A stretch of DNA of 64,000 nt from Coccinella septempunctata (GCF_907165205.1 NC_058197.1:20111766-20175765), one strand, 5' to 3'; positions 24,901 through 39,900 are shown, counted from the first letter of the stretch. Numbers and translations are program-made. The notes: generated by a model from the letters alone, not told the origin.

Positions 24901-27900
24901 CCTGGGTACATTCAGGTTGATCTCTAAGGAATCGTGATCCATCTTGGAGTTAATCAACGTTTTATCTAGACTATCGTAGAGCTCGTTGAAAAAATTGACG
25001 TTAGTGTTGGGTTTGCTGTTCAGACTCTCCAAATCTCTCTCGGAGTTCTTCTCCTTGTACGACACTTCGATCGTGTTCTCCTCCCTCACCCTCTCCTTGT
25101 TATTCTTCATTTTCCCGAAGTAATCCTCTTTTTTTATATACTCGTAGGACATCTTGGCCTTTCTAGATTTCGAACTGTGACGTCTGACGGCCTTCGGCGG
25201 TTTATGGACGATTTTTTCGTTACCTATGGGGCTCCTGGTGAACAGGTGCCTATCTAAACTGGAAGTCTCTTGGATATGGTTGTTCTTGTTGATGTTCTTC
25301 TCGAAATTCCTCAACGTTTTGATGCTGACGTTCCTGTTGGCGTCGCTCTTCGGGTTGCAAGTTTCGTAAATCTCGATGTTGGGCTCCAACTTGTTGTTCA
25401 ATATGTTGCAATACTTGCTCTTGTACTGTTTGTTCTTGCTCTCCATCGACGGGATGTACATCTTAACGTTGGACATCGAGACTTGAGCGGTTTGCTTCTT
25501 CAATTCCTTGGTTCTGTGCTGAGGTATGTTCTCCTGGTCCGGTTTACTCTTCTGGCCGGAATCTATGAAATAAGCTATGTTTTTCTTCAATTCCCTTCGC
25601 AGATCCGTCTGAGCTATGCTCTCCTCGAACTTGAGCAGCTTCTTCTGGAACTCTTCACTAGCCTTCGATTTCTTCTGCACCAGCTCCTCGGGAGTGGCGA
25701 AATCCGTCTGGGTCTGTATAGTCTTCAACGTTTTAGGCGCTTTGACAGGCGACAGTTGATAGGAGGTGCCCTCTTGGCACGGATTTGACGAGGAACAAGT
25801 TAGGAACTGATCGTGACAGCTCGCGCTGTGTTTGGGACTCCTCTGCGGCGTCTTCTGTCCCAAAAATAGCACCTCTAAGGGGGCCGATTTGCAATCGGAA
25901 TCGTTGGACAGTATGCTCTCCATGCTGTTGTAGTTGCTCTTGCGCGCGTTGTCGTCCAAGACGTTCTCGTCCGACAAGATGCTGTCTTGCGACGACTTGA
26001 TGTTTTGGTTGAGGTAAAAACTCTCGCTCTTGGGCAGGTCCGACTCGTAGTACTCGTCGTCGTCGTACTTGTAGATCTCGTTGTTGGACATGCAACGTCT
26101 GGGCGGCACCCCGGTCTTCACCTTCTTGTGACAGGCGGACAGGAAGCTGTACTCCTCCAGGGAGTCCGAACTGAAGTTCTCGTCTTCGTCGACGACGTGT
26201 TTCGGCTTGGGAACCTCCAGGAACGTCTTCTCCAGCCTGGTATCGAAATTCCTCTCGATCTGCTCGTACGTCCTGTTGAAGCTCTCCGATAACTTCTCGA
26301 TGTCGCTGCAGATCTGCTTCAGACCGTCGTCAGTCGTCGACTCCTTAAAGTCCACGAAATAACTGAAGGACTTCCTGTTGCCGCCGTTCTCCCTCTTCTG
26401 GTCCACGTAGTCGGAGAACTGCCGCTCCTCGCTGACCGGCGAGACCGGCAGCGACTTGTGCAGCTTGTACTTGGCCGGCGTCTTGTCCAGCCTCAACTTC
26501 CTCGGACGCACCGGGGCGTCGTTGAGGTTCTCGGACGGCTTCGTGATGTCGCTCAGCTTCACGCTACCTACAACGTCTAAGTCTACGGTGTTGTGCGTTG
26601 CCGAAGAGGACGAGGGTAAGTTACTGAAGATGTGAGTAAGCTGTGAGGTGTTCTTGGCGATGTCCCTCATGTAGCAACCGCACAGCTGCAGATCCGACGG
26701 TACGGACGAGCTGGACGGTAGGGCGGGGACGCGATCTGTTGCCGCTGCTGCTGCTGATGAGGTGTCATTAGTCGTGTTAGGATAGTACGAAAAGTTGCTA
26801 CCGTTAAAGAAGTAAGGGTTAATGTCTGGACCACAAAAGCAATTGTTAATGTACGAAGCGTCTCTGGTCGTGACCGGATTACCTTGCTGTTTCCGCGTCT
26901 GCCACTTGTCCCTCTCCGGTATGTGGGATAGGTCGTGGATCGACTGGCTGTACCTCAGCGGGGTCGAATGACCCACCTGGAAAATATAAAGTTAGTCATG
27001 GACCTTCGAAAACGCCACTTGAACCAGCTGTTTCGCTGGTTGCTAAGAGATTTTTGACGTCTGTCAAACGCAAAAGTCAATTTGACAGAACTGACACAGG
27101 TGGGGTTAAAACCGATCATTTGCAAGGGTGATTCGACTCTTAGAGAGGGGAGTAGTGTGCTTGGCCTCAGTATTTACGAAATTCATTTAATGAGTATAAA
27201 TCGGTGAAAAAAGGTGGGCCTCCTGGTGTACTAGTCATTATTTCATGGAAAAAATGAAAAAAGCAAACATTTCCGAAAGAAACTGATCATCGAGTGAAAC
27301 ATTTTGGTTGCCAATTCAAAATTACACAGAAAATGACAGACACATCATGTACTAAGTTCGAAAAATACACTCCGTCGCCTCTTTCTACTCCTATCGTTCT
27401 TTTTATCGAGTTTAGTGGGAAAGGTTCGATAAAAAGAACGATAGGAGTAGAGAAAGGCGATGGAGTGTATTTTTCGAATGGTACCACATTGAATAAAAGA
27501 TTGCAAACAGATTGGCCTCCAGTGAAGAAGAAGAAGAAAGCCCTCATCAGCGTTTTGTGCTAGAAACTTCAAAGTGAATAACGAACGAAGACTGTTGAAA
27601 TGCCGGTGCAATCGACCACAGCAAAACGAACATACATCCTTACCACAAACAAGATGGTAGGAAGTTTGACGATCTCTTTGAAATGGACCGTACCCTTAAC
27701 ACTTTTACCGACACAATTATCACCGATAATCGCCGGCAACCCCTACAAACAACACACAATGTCCAAAAAAGACATCAAAATAAACATTGAATAAAAACAA
27801 ACTCACACTCTCCAACTTCTTCTTGGTTTCGGCGATCCTCTTGTTCAGCTCCTGCCTCACCTTCAGCGTCTCCGGGTCGGACTTGGTCTGCTTGACGGCG

Positions 27901-30900
27901 TTAATGGCGTCGCTGTTCCTGTCGCCGCTCCTGGTCAGGAACTTGGACGATATCGAGGTCTTTCCTACTGGGAACAAGCGGGTAATTTGTAACTTTCGGT
28001 CTGTAGAAGTTAGTCGCGCGGTTTGCGTGAACTTACTGGGAGTCAGCTCGCTCTCGGCGCCGCTCATGCTCTCGAACGTGGTCTGGAAGAACTTCTCCCT
28101 GCTGGCCAGCTGATCCAACGATTCCGAACTGACCGAGAACAGCGACATCGGGTTCCTGTCCGTGTTGTCGCCGCTTGGAGTCGACGCCTAGAATTTTTCA
28201 ATCACTCAATTGAAAAAGAAAATGGGGGAAGTCACTTACGTCGTCGTCATCGTCGTCAGATTCGTTGCTGTCGAAATTCGGCTGTGGCAGCTTGACGCTG
28301 AGCGGTACCTTGCTCTCCTTCTTCTTCCGTTGGGACTTTCGCAGTTCGTCGGCGTCTATGTTGGTAACCGTGAACTCACTGCCGCTATGATAAAAAAAGG
28401 AACGGATGAGCGTGAAGACGCTACTTATGTAACGTCGACTTACCTAGGCGAGTCCGCTTGAGCAGGGTAGTAGAGGTTCTTGTACTCGTGGTCAGAGTCT
28501 ATGTCGGCGTCATGGGCGGCTGATTCGAATCCAGTGTCGCTCATCGTGTCCCCCCTCCTCCTGCTCTCCGGACGGGTCAACGTTATCCTACTGCTAGAAA
28601 TCTTCGAAGAAAAAAAGATCAGGAAAAAGATGTGGCACAACCGTGAGGTTATGTTGAAATTATCTGATATAAAACGTGATGTCGTGAGTTTGAGCAACTG
28701 GTACCAACATAACCTTGAAGGTTAAGTCAAGTTGTATCAGCTTTTCAAAGTGTTTCACCAGACTCGGGAGAATTTGACGTTCTTATGTAATTTGGGGAAA
28801 TTTTTAGCTTAGGATCTAAGCTTAGGCGAATCGGTTGCTTGTTGAAGAATATGGCGAGGCTGCTTTAAGTGAGAGAAGTTGTAGAAGGTGTAGAAAAGAC
28901 GAAATTGAAAGTATAACGAAGTAAAAATAAAACTCTCAATTCAAGACGCATAATTTTTTAATAGGGATCTCAAATTTTTCAAGAATACACCCTTCGGATT
29001 CTTAACATAGTCGCCGTTGACCGAGTCTTCCTTCCAGCACATCCTGATCAGCTGACCGTAACTCTTGACCACGAATTTCGACCGGGGATTTTGAACTTTG
29101 GTCTGCGGCTTGGTCAGAGCGTCATGCAGACTGCGGAAATTCGGCCTACGACTGGGAAAATGCTTGGCGATGGGCATGGATTTCACTTGGGATATCTGGG
29201 GGGAAAGGGGGTACGTGGGGGTTAATAGTCGTGAGAAAAAAAGGGGTTTTCATAGGTCAAAATATCTGGAGGAAACTGATTTATCTCTATCTGATTCAAT
29301 CAAAAAAATCTACGATCAAAATACGCGAAACAAGTTGAAGACTCATGAGACAGCAACGCTTTCCTATAGATGGCAGTGTTTGACATTACTGACGTCTGTC
29401 AGTAACGTCAGTGTTTGACGTTAGTGACATCTGTCAGTAACGTCAGTGTTTGACGTTACTGACATCTGTCATTAACGTCAGTGTTTGACGTTACTGACAT
29501 CTGTCAAGTGTAAATGTCAACTGACAACAAGAAAATGAAATAATCACCTCTTTGAAGGCCGCGCTCAGCTCCTTCCTCGTCTCGTTCGTGCTCTCCAGCG
29601 AACTGTCCTTGGAACCGTCCGAGTCGAACCTCTTGTCGTTGGCGGTGGTCAACAGATGCGGCACGCTGGGCACGAAGGTGTCCGACTGAAGCACGTTCTC
29701 GGCCCTCTGCGCCCACTTGCCCCTCGGTTGCGCCACGTTCTTGGTGATCGAAGGCGGCTGACTAGAATCTCCGGTCACGTGCTTCTTGGCCCACTGCGGC
29801 AGGTTGCCCACGCTGAACCTATAGTTGAAGTCCTGCGTCGCGTTCTCGTTGAACTCGTAGTCCTCGCAGAACTCGTCCACAGCCTTGCCCTGTCGCATGG
29901 CCTGCTGGCTGAGCCTGGCGTGCATCGTCACCACCATGTCGTGCGGTATCTTCCACACGAAGATGCACCCGTCTCCGCTGGCCGACACGAGTCGCCTGCA
30001 GTCGTTGGTGAACCTGAGGCCGGCGGCCAACTCCGAATGGCCGCACATCGTCGCCATGCACTCGCCGGAATAGTAGTCGTAGATGGACAGCGATTTGTCG
30101 GTGCAGGAGGTCGCCACGTAGATGCCGCTACGGTCTAGAGATACCTGGAAGGTTCGAGTCGCGTTAAACGGGCGACTTTTGCCAGTTTGAGACTTTACCT
30201 TTATCAAGGTCCCATCGTCGCCGCCGCTTCCCTTAAAACACTTGGTGTTCTTGCCGGAATTCACGCTGTACACCCTGACGTTCCTGTCCTGACAGGCGGT
30301 CAGCACGTGCTTCTGGTTGGCGTCGACTTCCATGTCGTAGAGGGTCGACTTACCGGCGGCGTTGTGGTACCTTGAGAACTGCGTCTTGCCGTTTACCTTC
30401 GGAGGAAACAATGGGTGAAAACCGGCGCTTAACTCATCACGACGTTTCTTACCTCGCTCAACGCCCTGAAGATGATGCTCTTGTCGGCGCTGCACGACAC
30501 CATCTGGAGATTCTTGTTCTGCGTCATGAACCTGACCGACGTTATGGACGACGAGTGATCGTCCAGGGTCTGAAGGAACGTGTAGTTCTGGAAGGGGAAA
30601 AAAAACGTCAAATCCGATACTTTTCTTGAGTAACTCATACTCTACCTTGGCGTCGAAGACGTGCAACAGCCGATCCCTGCTGGCGCTCGCCATGAAACTG
30701 ACCTCGTTCTCGTTGCCGCAATACTCGAGGCACAACACCTCGGCGTCGTGCGCCTCGATCTTGTACATCTGCTCCATGTTGGAGGCGTCCAGTATCCGGA
30801 TGTTCCCGGATCTGTCTCCCGACGCCACGTTCCTGCCGTCCGGGCTCATGCGTATGCACCGGACGCCGTTCCTGCCGTCGTTGTAGCTGTCCTGCTGGAC

Positions 30901-33900
30901 CTTGTCGTTGCCGTTCGACCGCGACACGTCAAGGTCCTTCAGGTACGCGAGCTCCCTGTCCACGTACACCACCTTGAGCAGCTCCTGCGAAAGTAAAAAC
31001 CATAAATACCCGACCATTATAACATCTTCTAACAACTCACGTTGCTGTATATGTTCTTCCTGTAGATGCCCCTCGAATTGTTCTCGGTCATCTTGTCCAG
31101 TGTCCAGACCCTGATCGTGTCGTCGGAACTGCAGGTGAGGAAACTGCCATGCGGCAGGGGACTGTTGGGTGGCGCCATCTCCACGCCCCATATGCACGCT
31201 GAATGGTAGAGGAAGGAGTACGATTTGCCCACCTGGAAAAAAGACAGACGTCAACGTATGCCCCTCGGAGCGATTCCAAACTTACCCTCTTGATGTTCAG
31301 AACGTGCCAAACGTAGATCGAGTGGTCGTTATAGACGGCCGTCAACTTGTTGTTGTTCTCGTCGTAAGTTATGGCCACGCAGTCTGGATACTTGGCGTCC
31401 GGAGGCGCCGTTCCCATGTGTCTGGAAGAAACCATCGATACAATAGAAGTTTACGCCCACACACAACTAAAGACTTACGTTATGTTTACGCCCATGCTGA
31501 CGTCCACGCCCAGATAGTGCGGCCTAGGCAGCGTGGTGATGAACTCCAGCGTGCCGGGGTTGAAGCATCGTATGATGCCCTCAGCGCAACCCACGAATAT
31601 GTAGTTCAGACCGACGACTATGCAGTTGGCGCTGTTCGTCCTCAGCTCGACCCACTTGTCGAGCAGCCTGCGGTTGTTGAACTCGCACAGGAGCCCCGAA
31701 CGCGTGATGGCGTAGGTGCTGTCGCCGCAATCGCCCTTTCCGCATGCCACGTCGCAGAAATAGTGATTGCGCTGCTCCCCGAGGATGGCCAGTCGACCCA
31801 TGAGCGGCACGGCCTCCTTGTACTGCCAAGAAAAAACGGCTTCATTAGAGAATATAAGTTTACGCCCGCTTAATCAAGCTTTACGCCCGTATGAACGGAG
31901 TTTACGCCCACTGACGATTTATTTTCTTTTTATTATAAAGAGTCATGGTCGTAAGCGTAAATAAGGTTTACGCCCGTTCAATCGGAGTTTACGCCCACCG
32001 AGAGTTTATGTTCTATTCTATGAAAAAGTGACGTTTCAATTCGAAAATATTACAATTTAGGTTCTGGTTCAGTTTACGCGAACTTTAACGCCCATAGCAG
32101 GAATGTTGAACCTGAGATTCTCACATCTGTTTCTACTCACCCTAGACTTTCCATGTTCCATATACCAGAATTTGACGTTTCTGTTGCCAACTGTCACGAA
32201 GTAACTGCCGTTCTCGGCGAACGCTATCGCCTTTATTTTGGTGCTGATCTTGTTGCTGGCCACTTTGATGTTATTCCTCCACTCCCAGACGTTCACTATC
32301 ATATCGTGTTGGCTGCCCACGCTCACAACGTATTTTCCGTTCGGCGAGAATGTCTGAAAAAGGGTTTTTTTTCTGAGGAATTTTCGTGTGGAGAAAGGCA
32401 ACTAAGCCACCAATGAAAAGTCAAACAAAAACAGTTCGAAAAAATGTTGAAAGCTTCTTATCTGAATGATGATTCGTCATTAACGAATCGTGATTTATAA
32501 CGGACGGTTATGCCAGCCGATGAAACTTTCACGAAGGAGTTAAAATTGATATCATTATCGATTGTATAAGGGTGAAAAAAGGGTTTCCCCGAATTGGAAC
32601 AGCCTAAAGTGCCCTTAACTAAGAATCAACTTGAGGGCTTTCAGCCAGTTTCATAAATTCGACGTCACACTTCTTACCGAGTCTCCTTAACCTACATTTC
32701 TCGGTTGACCCCGAGGGGGTAACAGCTCGGCCCTATCGAATGCTCTTTATCAGGCATATGGAGTGCCCTCCTAAGAATTCCCATTCGCAAAGTGGCGATC
32801 GGGAAAATTGGGATATCGATTATTGATTACACCCTCCATATACATATATTACCCATATTTGGCGAGCAGGAAAAATTGGAAATCACCGAACGAAATCCTT
32901 TGAAATATCGAGGGTGTGTGAATACACGGCAAATACGGATTTTAATTAATCCCGGTGTCTCAAAGGGTTCTCGGTGATGGATTAGCGAGGGAGATATGTT
33001 TTTTTCGTCCCATTTCAACCTACCACGCAGTTGACGCCGTAACGGTGTCCCATGAACTCAGCCACCTGCTGGGGCTGGGGGGCCAGACCTGGATTGCCCG
33101 ACTGGCCGTTGGAATAGAGGTCCCACACCCTCACGGAGGGCAGATGGCCGCACTCCCCCGTCACCATGTACCTGCCGCATTGCGAGTAAGCCAGGGAGGT
33201 TACCGTCTTCCTGCTGGTGTTGATGATGTGGTTCTGCTGCTCCGTCCTGGTGTTGAACAGCACCACCGTGCACCTGAAACATAAGGGATAACAGCATCTT
33301 CTGAATACCATTTGGGGAAAGGGTGGAACAGAGATTCTGATGGGTGACAGTTAACTCAGGATGGTCAAATTCAGTTGGAGGCTTTGTTGTTGGACCTTAT
33401 CGCCATCAGAGGCAAGTCTGGTGGTCTGACCAACGCAGCCTAACCTATATTGGCAGTACCACGAGGTCCAGACCGAGGATCCGAGCTTAATTAGATGTAG
33501 AAATTTAATCTCCGGCAGCCAATTAAGCGAGGCGCAGCGAGATCTCGCAGATGGCAATCTTCGGAGCGTTAAATTGGCGCCGTGAGCTACTAGGTCAACT
33601 GGACGAGAAACAATTGACGTTCTCGCATCTCGACGATCGATCAGGTGATGGCGTGTGAAGAGCATCGTGACGAGCGGTCTAGATCTTCGTATTTCGATCT
33701 CCTCTGGGTTAGAAACCGTTCTTCATCGAGAATCAAGGCTGGGTTTCATCTAGGAAACGTGAACTAACCAAAAATTCGCCATCCTGTGTAGGGCCATCCT
33801 CTCGAACTTTTTTCGGAGGTTGTTTTCGGCGCCTCTCTTCGATAATGACGTCCAAGTTTCCCACTCATCCCGAGGGATAAGATGGAAATTCCTTCCAACA

Positions 33901-36900
33901 AGTTTAAATTGTTTCGGAACTCCGGAAACTTTGGAACGATCGCGTGGGCAGGGAGGAGATGGTCCAGAAAATGGGGTTATGAATGGTTTAAATTTGAACA
34001 ACGTGAATATAACTGATTTTTAGAAGGGATTTTTTTATTGTTGAAAGGTACAATTCCCTACGAATACTCACCCTGCTGGATACGCCACTGAGCCATTGTT
34101 GTTCGAATCAAGAGCTACGTTACTGTTGACTGTGACCCCGAGTACTTTTTCTAATTTAACCTGAAACAAGACGGTCATTCAAAAACTTAAGAGAAATACA
34201 CTCTGTGTAGATCGAGATTAGTCTTCTTTAGTCCAATCACCTCCAGTCGTCTTTTTAACGAGCGAAAAAGACGTTTAATTAGTGGATAAACAAGCAGATA
34301 GAAACACTCGAAATATTATCAATTCCACTACGTTATTTATGATGCAGTTCCGCCTTGTCTGATGGATCGAAAACAATTCGTGTGATCGATCATCTCTGGA
34401 AATAACAACGTTTAATTTTTATCTCACATTTGAACGGTTCGAAATTATCGAGCTTGAAATGAGACTTTTTTATGGTAATGGAAGGAACCCATTACCGCAT
34501 TAGATACGGCGAATGTCCATACAAAAATAACACCTTAAATAAACGTATAAGTACATAAAATAATACAGCCATATTGAATGAAAAGTGCACTGTTTCTTCT
34601 TTGATGTTTATATGCTTGTAATATTGTAAATTATTTTCGAAAATTAATCAACTGTCGTGATTATTTCGAGAATAACTTTTCCAGGAGTGAAAATCCTTGG
34701 GAAATTCAGCAGAACCCCCCAAACATCAGCGTCATAACCTATGTCGAAAGCACAACAAAGATCTAATATACAGATAAGGCGGCTCTAATAGAAATTTATG
34801 CAATCCGCGTTAAATTACAACAGTAGACGGTGAAAAATCGGAATGCCAAGCCGCGATTGGCAAATTTGCAGTTGCCCAAGAAACGTTTCCATCTAATAAC
34901 TCCGGCATTTCACGTAGGACGTTGAAATTCCTACCGGACAGAGACAGATGGCCGACCCGGGCATGATTAATCGAAGCACATAACGTAAAATGTGGTCCAA
35001 TATCAGAAAACCATTTCCTCGCGTCTTTTTCTTTAACTGGTTCTTAGTAGCAGACCCTTCGTTATGCAAATCCTTCATTTTCCGATCGTAGAAAGTCGAT
35101 TGGAGCAGATTAAAAGTTTCCCTGTCGCTCGACGACCTTTACCGGCAACAAGTAAATGTTTCCTTTTCCCTTAAAAGGCATTATCGCCTATTATTTAGAC
35201 GGGATGGTAAACGACCAGATCGCGTGGTCGTACGTCATCTCCTATGACGGAAAGGGCGAGGGTTCAGTGTCGAAAATTAAGAAATAAAAAAAAATACGTT
35301 TCCGAGGCGCGCCCGGACGTGAAAATGGGGGGAAATCGAGCGGGAAAATCCCGAGGCGTCGAGATCTACCGGAAAAATTTGATGGAAATCGACGCGAAGG
35401 GGCTGAACCGAAACGATCGGAACACTCAACCGACAGCTCCTTGGCCGTAATTTTCAGCATCATCGTTTGATTTGGCTAAAGAAGCGGATAATATTGCAAT
35501 TTGAGAACGAAATATTGTGAAATAATCTAGTTCTATGATCATGTCATGTGTCATCTAGAAACTGTCAAACTGACAAGTGAAGTTGACAGTGACTTTTCGC
35601 TAACCAATGAGGGCGCTACGGGCGCGTTACGAAAGAGCTGCACCTGAGCGCGGTCATTTCGAATGGATCCCAAAACATCTTCATCATTCGTATGTATTAC
35701 ATAATAACCCGAAAAATAAATATTCAACATTCGCTCAAGTACATCGACTCCGAACTATCTAGTTCAAGGGCGTCGATTGCGACTTTGCGAACGCGCGATC
35801 AATTTCACCTACGGGGTGGGCGTCGAGATTTTTCGGGCGTTTAGGTGGGCGTCGACGCCCTATCGAGAGTACCGCAGTTTCGAACCGCGAAATTGATAAT
35901 CGAATCGCGGTGGGCGGTTCGGGACGAGGTCGAAATCGGTGTTATGTTTACAGACGATCGCTCGAATTGATCTGTGCGACGTTTCGCTCTTTGATTCATC
36001 TCCAAGGGCGTTGTCTTTAATCGTCAATGACTACCTTAACTACCTTAAGAGTCATAGTTATTTTTTCTAACTATAACACTTCTGACGTAGATATACGCCC
36101 AAAAAGTATCTATGACTCTTAAGGTAGCTAAATGCCCATGACTATCTTAACTACCTTAAGAGTCATAGTTAATTTTTCTAACTATAACACTTCTGACGTA
36201 GATATACGCCCAAAAAGTATCTATGACTCTTAAGGTAGCTAAATGCCCATGAATATCTTAACTACCTTAAGAGTCATAGTTAATTTTTCTAACTATAACA
36301 CTTCTGACGTAGATATACGCCCAAAAAGTATCTATGACTCTTAAGGTAGCTAAATGCCCATGACTATCTTAACTACCTTAAGAGTCAAAGTTACTTTTTG
36401 GGCGTATATCTACGTCAAAAGTGTTATAGTTAGAAAAAATAACTATGACTTTTAAGGTAGTTGAGCTAGTTATAAGTACCTTCTGACGTAGATATACGCC
36501 CAAAAAGTAACTTTGACTCTTAAGGTAGCCAAATGCCCATGACTATCTTAACTACCTTAAGAGTCAAAGTTACTTTTTGGGCGTATATCTACGTCAGAAG
36601 TGTTATAGTTAGAAAAAATAACTGACTTTTAAGGTAGTTAGGCTAGTCATTAGTACCTTCTGACGTAGATATACGCCCAAAAAATAACTATGACTCTTAA
36701 GGTAGCCAAATGCCAATGACTATCTTAACTACCTTAAGAGTCATAGTTAATTTTACTAACTATAACACTTCTGACGTAGATATACGCCCAAAAAGTAACT
36801 ATGACTCTTAAGGTAGCAAAATGCCCATGACTATCTTAACTACCTTAAGAGTCATAGTTACTTTTTGGGCGTCAGAAGTGTTATAGTTAGTAAAATTAAC

Positions 36901-39900
36901 TATGACTCTTAAGGTAGTTAAGGTAGTCATAACTACCTTCTGACGTAGATATACGCCCAAAAAGTAACTAAGACTCTTAAGGTAGTCACGGGCATTTGAT
37001 TACCTTAAGAGTCATATTGACTTTTTGTAAGTATGACTTTTTAAGGTAGCCCTTTGCCCATGACTACCTTAACTACGTTAAGAGTCATAGTTAATTTCTA
37101 GGCATTTCTCCATCCCAGAAGGATCATAGTTACAACTATGAGGATTAAAGTAGTCGTGAACATTTGGCTATTTTGGCCAAATGCCCAATAAAAATAGAGA
37201 GTCAAAGTTATATATCATTGGGAACCCTTTTAGAATATGGCACGCGTCAGATAGAGGGACAAGAAGCGTCGAAGCATCCCAGACCCACGGGCGATTAGTT
37301 ATTCATCGAAAGGCAGATGTCGCTGGGTAGGTCCCCATTATTTCCACCCGTGTAATTAGCGGTTAATGATTGATGGGCTCGCTTCCGTAACGTAACCAGA
37401 AGGATAACGAATCGTTGACAACGTCGATCGAACCGCTAAATTGCGTTTATCGGACCAGAAACAGGACGGGAAAAGCGGATAGACTATTTGAAGCTTCAAA
37501 TCGGCGAAACAAATACAGCAATAAAGTACCCAGAAATTATTTAACGTATAACAAAGTAAGAAAATAAATAGGAATATGAGATTTCTGAGATACATCGAGA
37601 AATTTCTCACATTTCCCGACCTTCAAATGCAAAATTGAAGCTAAGCCTGGATTTAGGGAAATTTCTCAGAATTACAGTTGTTACCTCCCGACGTCTCAGA
37701 ATTCGCAATTTCTTCGTATCGAAAGCCAACAAACGACCCTTCTACGCCCAACTCTCAACTCACCAGATACTTGACCAATTCTCTGTGGTACTGCGGTCTG
37801 GCACACTCGGCGGCCGTGTTCCTGCAGTCGTCCGCGCCGTCGAAACCACCGAGATATCCCGCCGTAGCGAAGGAAAACATAACGGACCGCAACAACGTCC
37901 GATAACGGCGAAGCGATACGCGAATAGGTCGCGACTTTGACACGTTGTGTAATAGATAAAAAAAAAGAAGGTAATTGAGCGCGACTCCGTCCGAGATATT
38001 TGTTTTCCGATGCACGGCGACGCGTAGGCAGAGTCGACGATTTGATAAGACGTTGTTAAGTCGCCGATGTTAATACTAGATGGAAGATGTACCATCGGAT
38101 GTACGAGGTAGGCGCGTAAAGAACTGCATTCTAATGGTGATGAACGAAAGTCGGTGGCGACGTTTAATGGCTTTTTGATAGTTTACGACGCTTAAAAAGG
38201 TCGAATAATTAATGAATGAACTTTCTACTAGCTGCATATCCGGTGATATCTGCAAATGTACTAAAAGACCAATTACCAATAATAACTTTGGCTTAGTCGA
38301 ATCTTCTAACGTGATCCCACTCTGGCCTCCTATACTACCGGACCGATCTCCGCGTGAAAATTCGACGAGCGAAGTTGGGAAATCCGCAACCAGGTGGCGT
38401 TGCACGTCTACATACCGACCAATCTGCATACAAACGCTAACATCTGGACGATCTTTGAGTTATGTGCATAAAATTTGAGAAGAATCGAGCGCGTTCTGTA
38501 CATACAATTGACAGGTGTTTTGTCGCCTTACAAACGACGATGCATTATGCAGAATTATACGCCCTCCGACGACTCTATTATTAGCGATGAGCCGCGGTCG
38601 ATTTATCGTTTAACGATGGTAAATTGTTCAACACTCCCTGTCACCGTCGTCAATTCGACGAAGAATTATAGGCATTAGCGAGACGGCAGCCGCCTATTCG
38701 CTAATAGAAGAAAATAAGAGCGTAATTTCTATCGAGGTTATGCCGAATTTTCGTCTAGATGAATGTAGACCGAACTTATCAATTGGTTAAACGCCCACGC
38801 TTCCTGGTTATTACGTGTAGTCCGTTTTAATTACGTTACTTACCTTGCGCGCACGTGAGTCGTTAATTATTAATCAGATGTTAATGTTGCAGAATGCCTT
38901 ATTATTATACACATGTTACTCGCGAGTTTGATCAGTGTTTCGCCGCATAACCGGTTGGTTAATCGAATTCAGTTCCTACTGCATACGCTTTATTTATCGA
39001 CCGTAAACTTGAAGGCAACACAATTCGACTCGGTTCGCGTTTTTATTATCTTTTATTCTACTCCACAAATCATAAGAGTAAATCCTTCACCTTTGTCTCC
39101 ATTCGATGTACGAATTTTTATACTTTCTAATTAGACTATGTCTTGATCGTATGTGATGCCTCATGAGGCATAAACTCTTGTTATATAATGACCCGATATA
39201 TTGACAATTCAATGCGACGATACTTCTATAGAAGCATATCAATAATAATACCTCAGCTGACTGATGGAATGAATAAGTGGTGTTAAATTAATCCCGCCAT
39301 CAATATTGACACATTATGTTGTAATGTATGCCTCTAAATGCGACTATGCCTCACTCATATCAATCTATCGAAAAACACATGATGATGTTTGATTGAATAC
39401 AGTTCAGTCTTATAAAGCACAGCTCCGAAATTGAGGCATCTCGATACGATGATGCCTCCGAAAAGACATAATGACGATGCATCTTTTTAATTTTTCCCCA
39501 TGAAGGAAATCGATACTGTAAAGGATCAGACTGCTCCTTAAATACGATTTATACCTCTCAATTCGACTATGCCCCAACAGATAATGCCCTCTGAACGAAT
39601 ACAACCGAGTCTTCTAATATAATGAATAGTGAGGCATTCTCACACGACTATGCCTTCAGGAAGGCATAACCAAAAATGTTCGTTCGTTATGCCTCGCCTA
39701 TAATTTTACTGCTCTGGACTTAAATAATGCTATTTTGGGATATAAGTGTGAATTATGCCCATCAACTCGACTATGCCTCGATGATATCGATGCTGCCGTT
39801 TTGTGTTAGGACCTGAGTTATGGTTACATATGCTGTGTTAGCTTGTTTATTGCACTTGGCGCGATGTTAATAACATCTTTACCTTGTACAGACAAAAGAC

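Noticed and set aside
25270..26292. Plus-strand frames of 70-172 codons over the large WDR62 exon
   Set aside because: They overlap a 2.5-kb exon that is in phase with its neighbours; antisense composition explains them.
31169..31873. 234-codon plus-strand frame
   Set aside because: It crosses several well-supported minus-strand WD40 exons and their introns; composition artefact.
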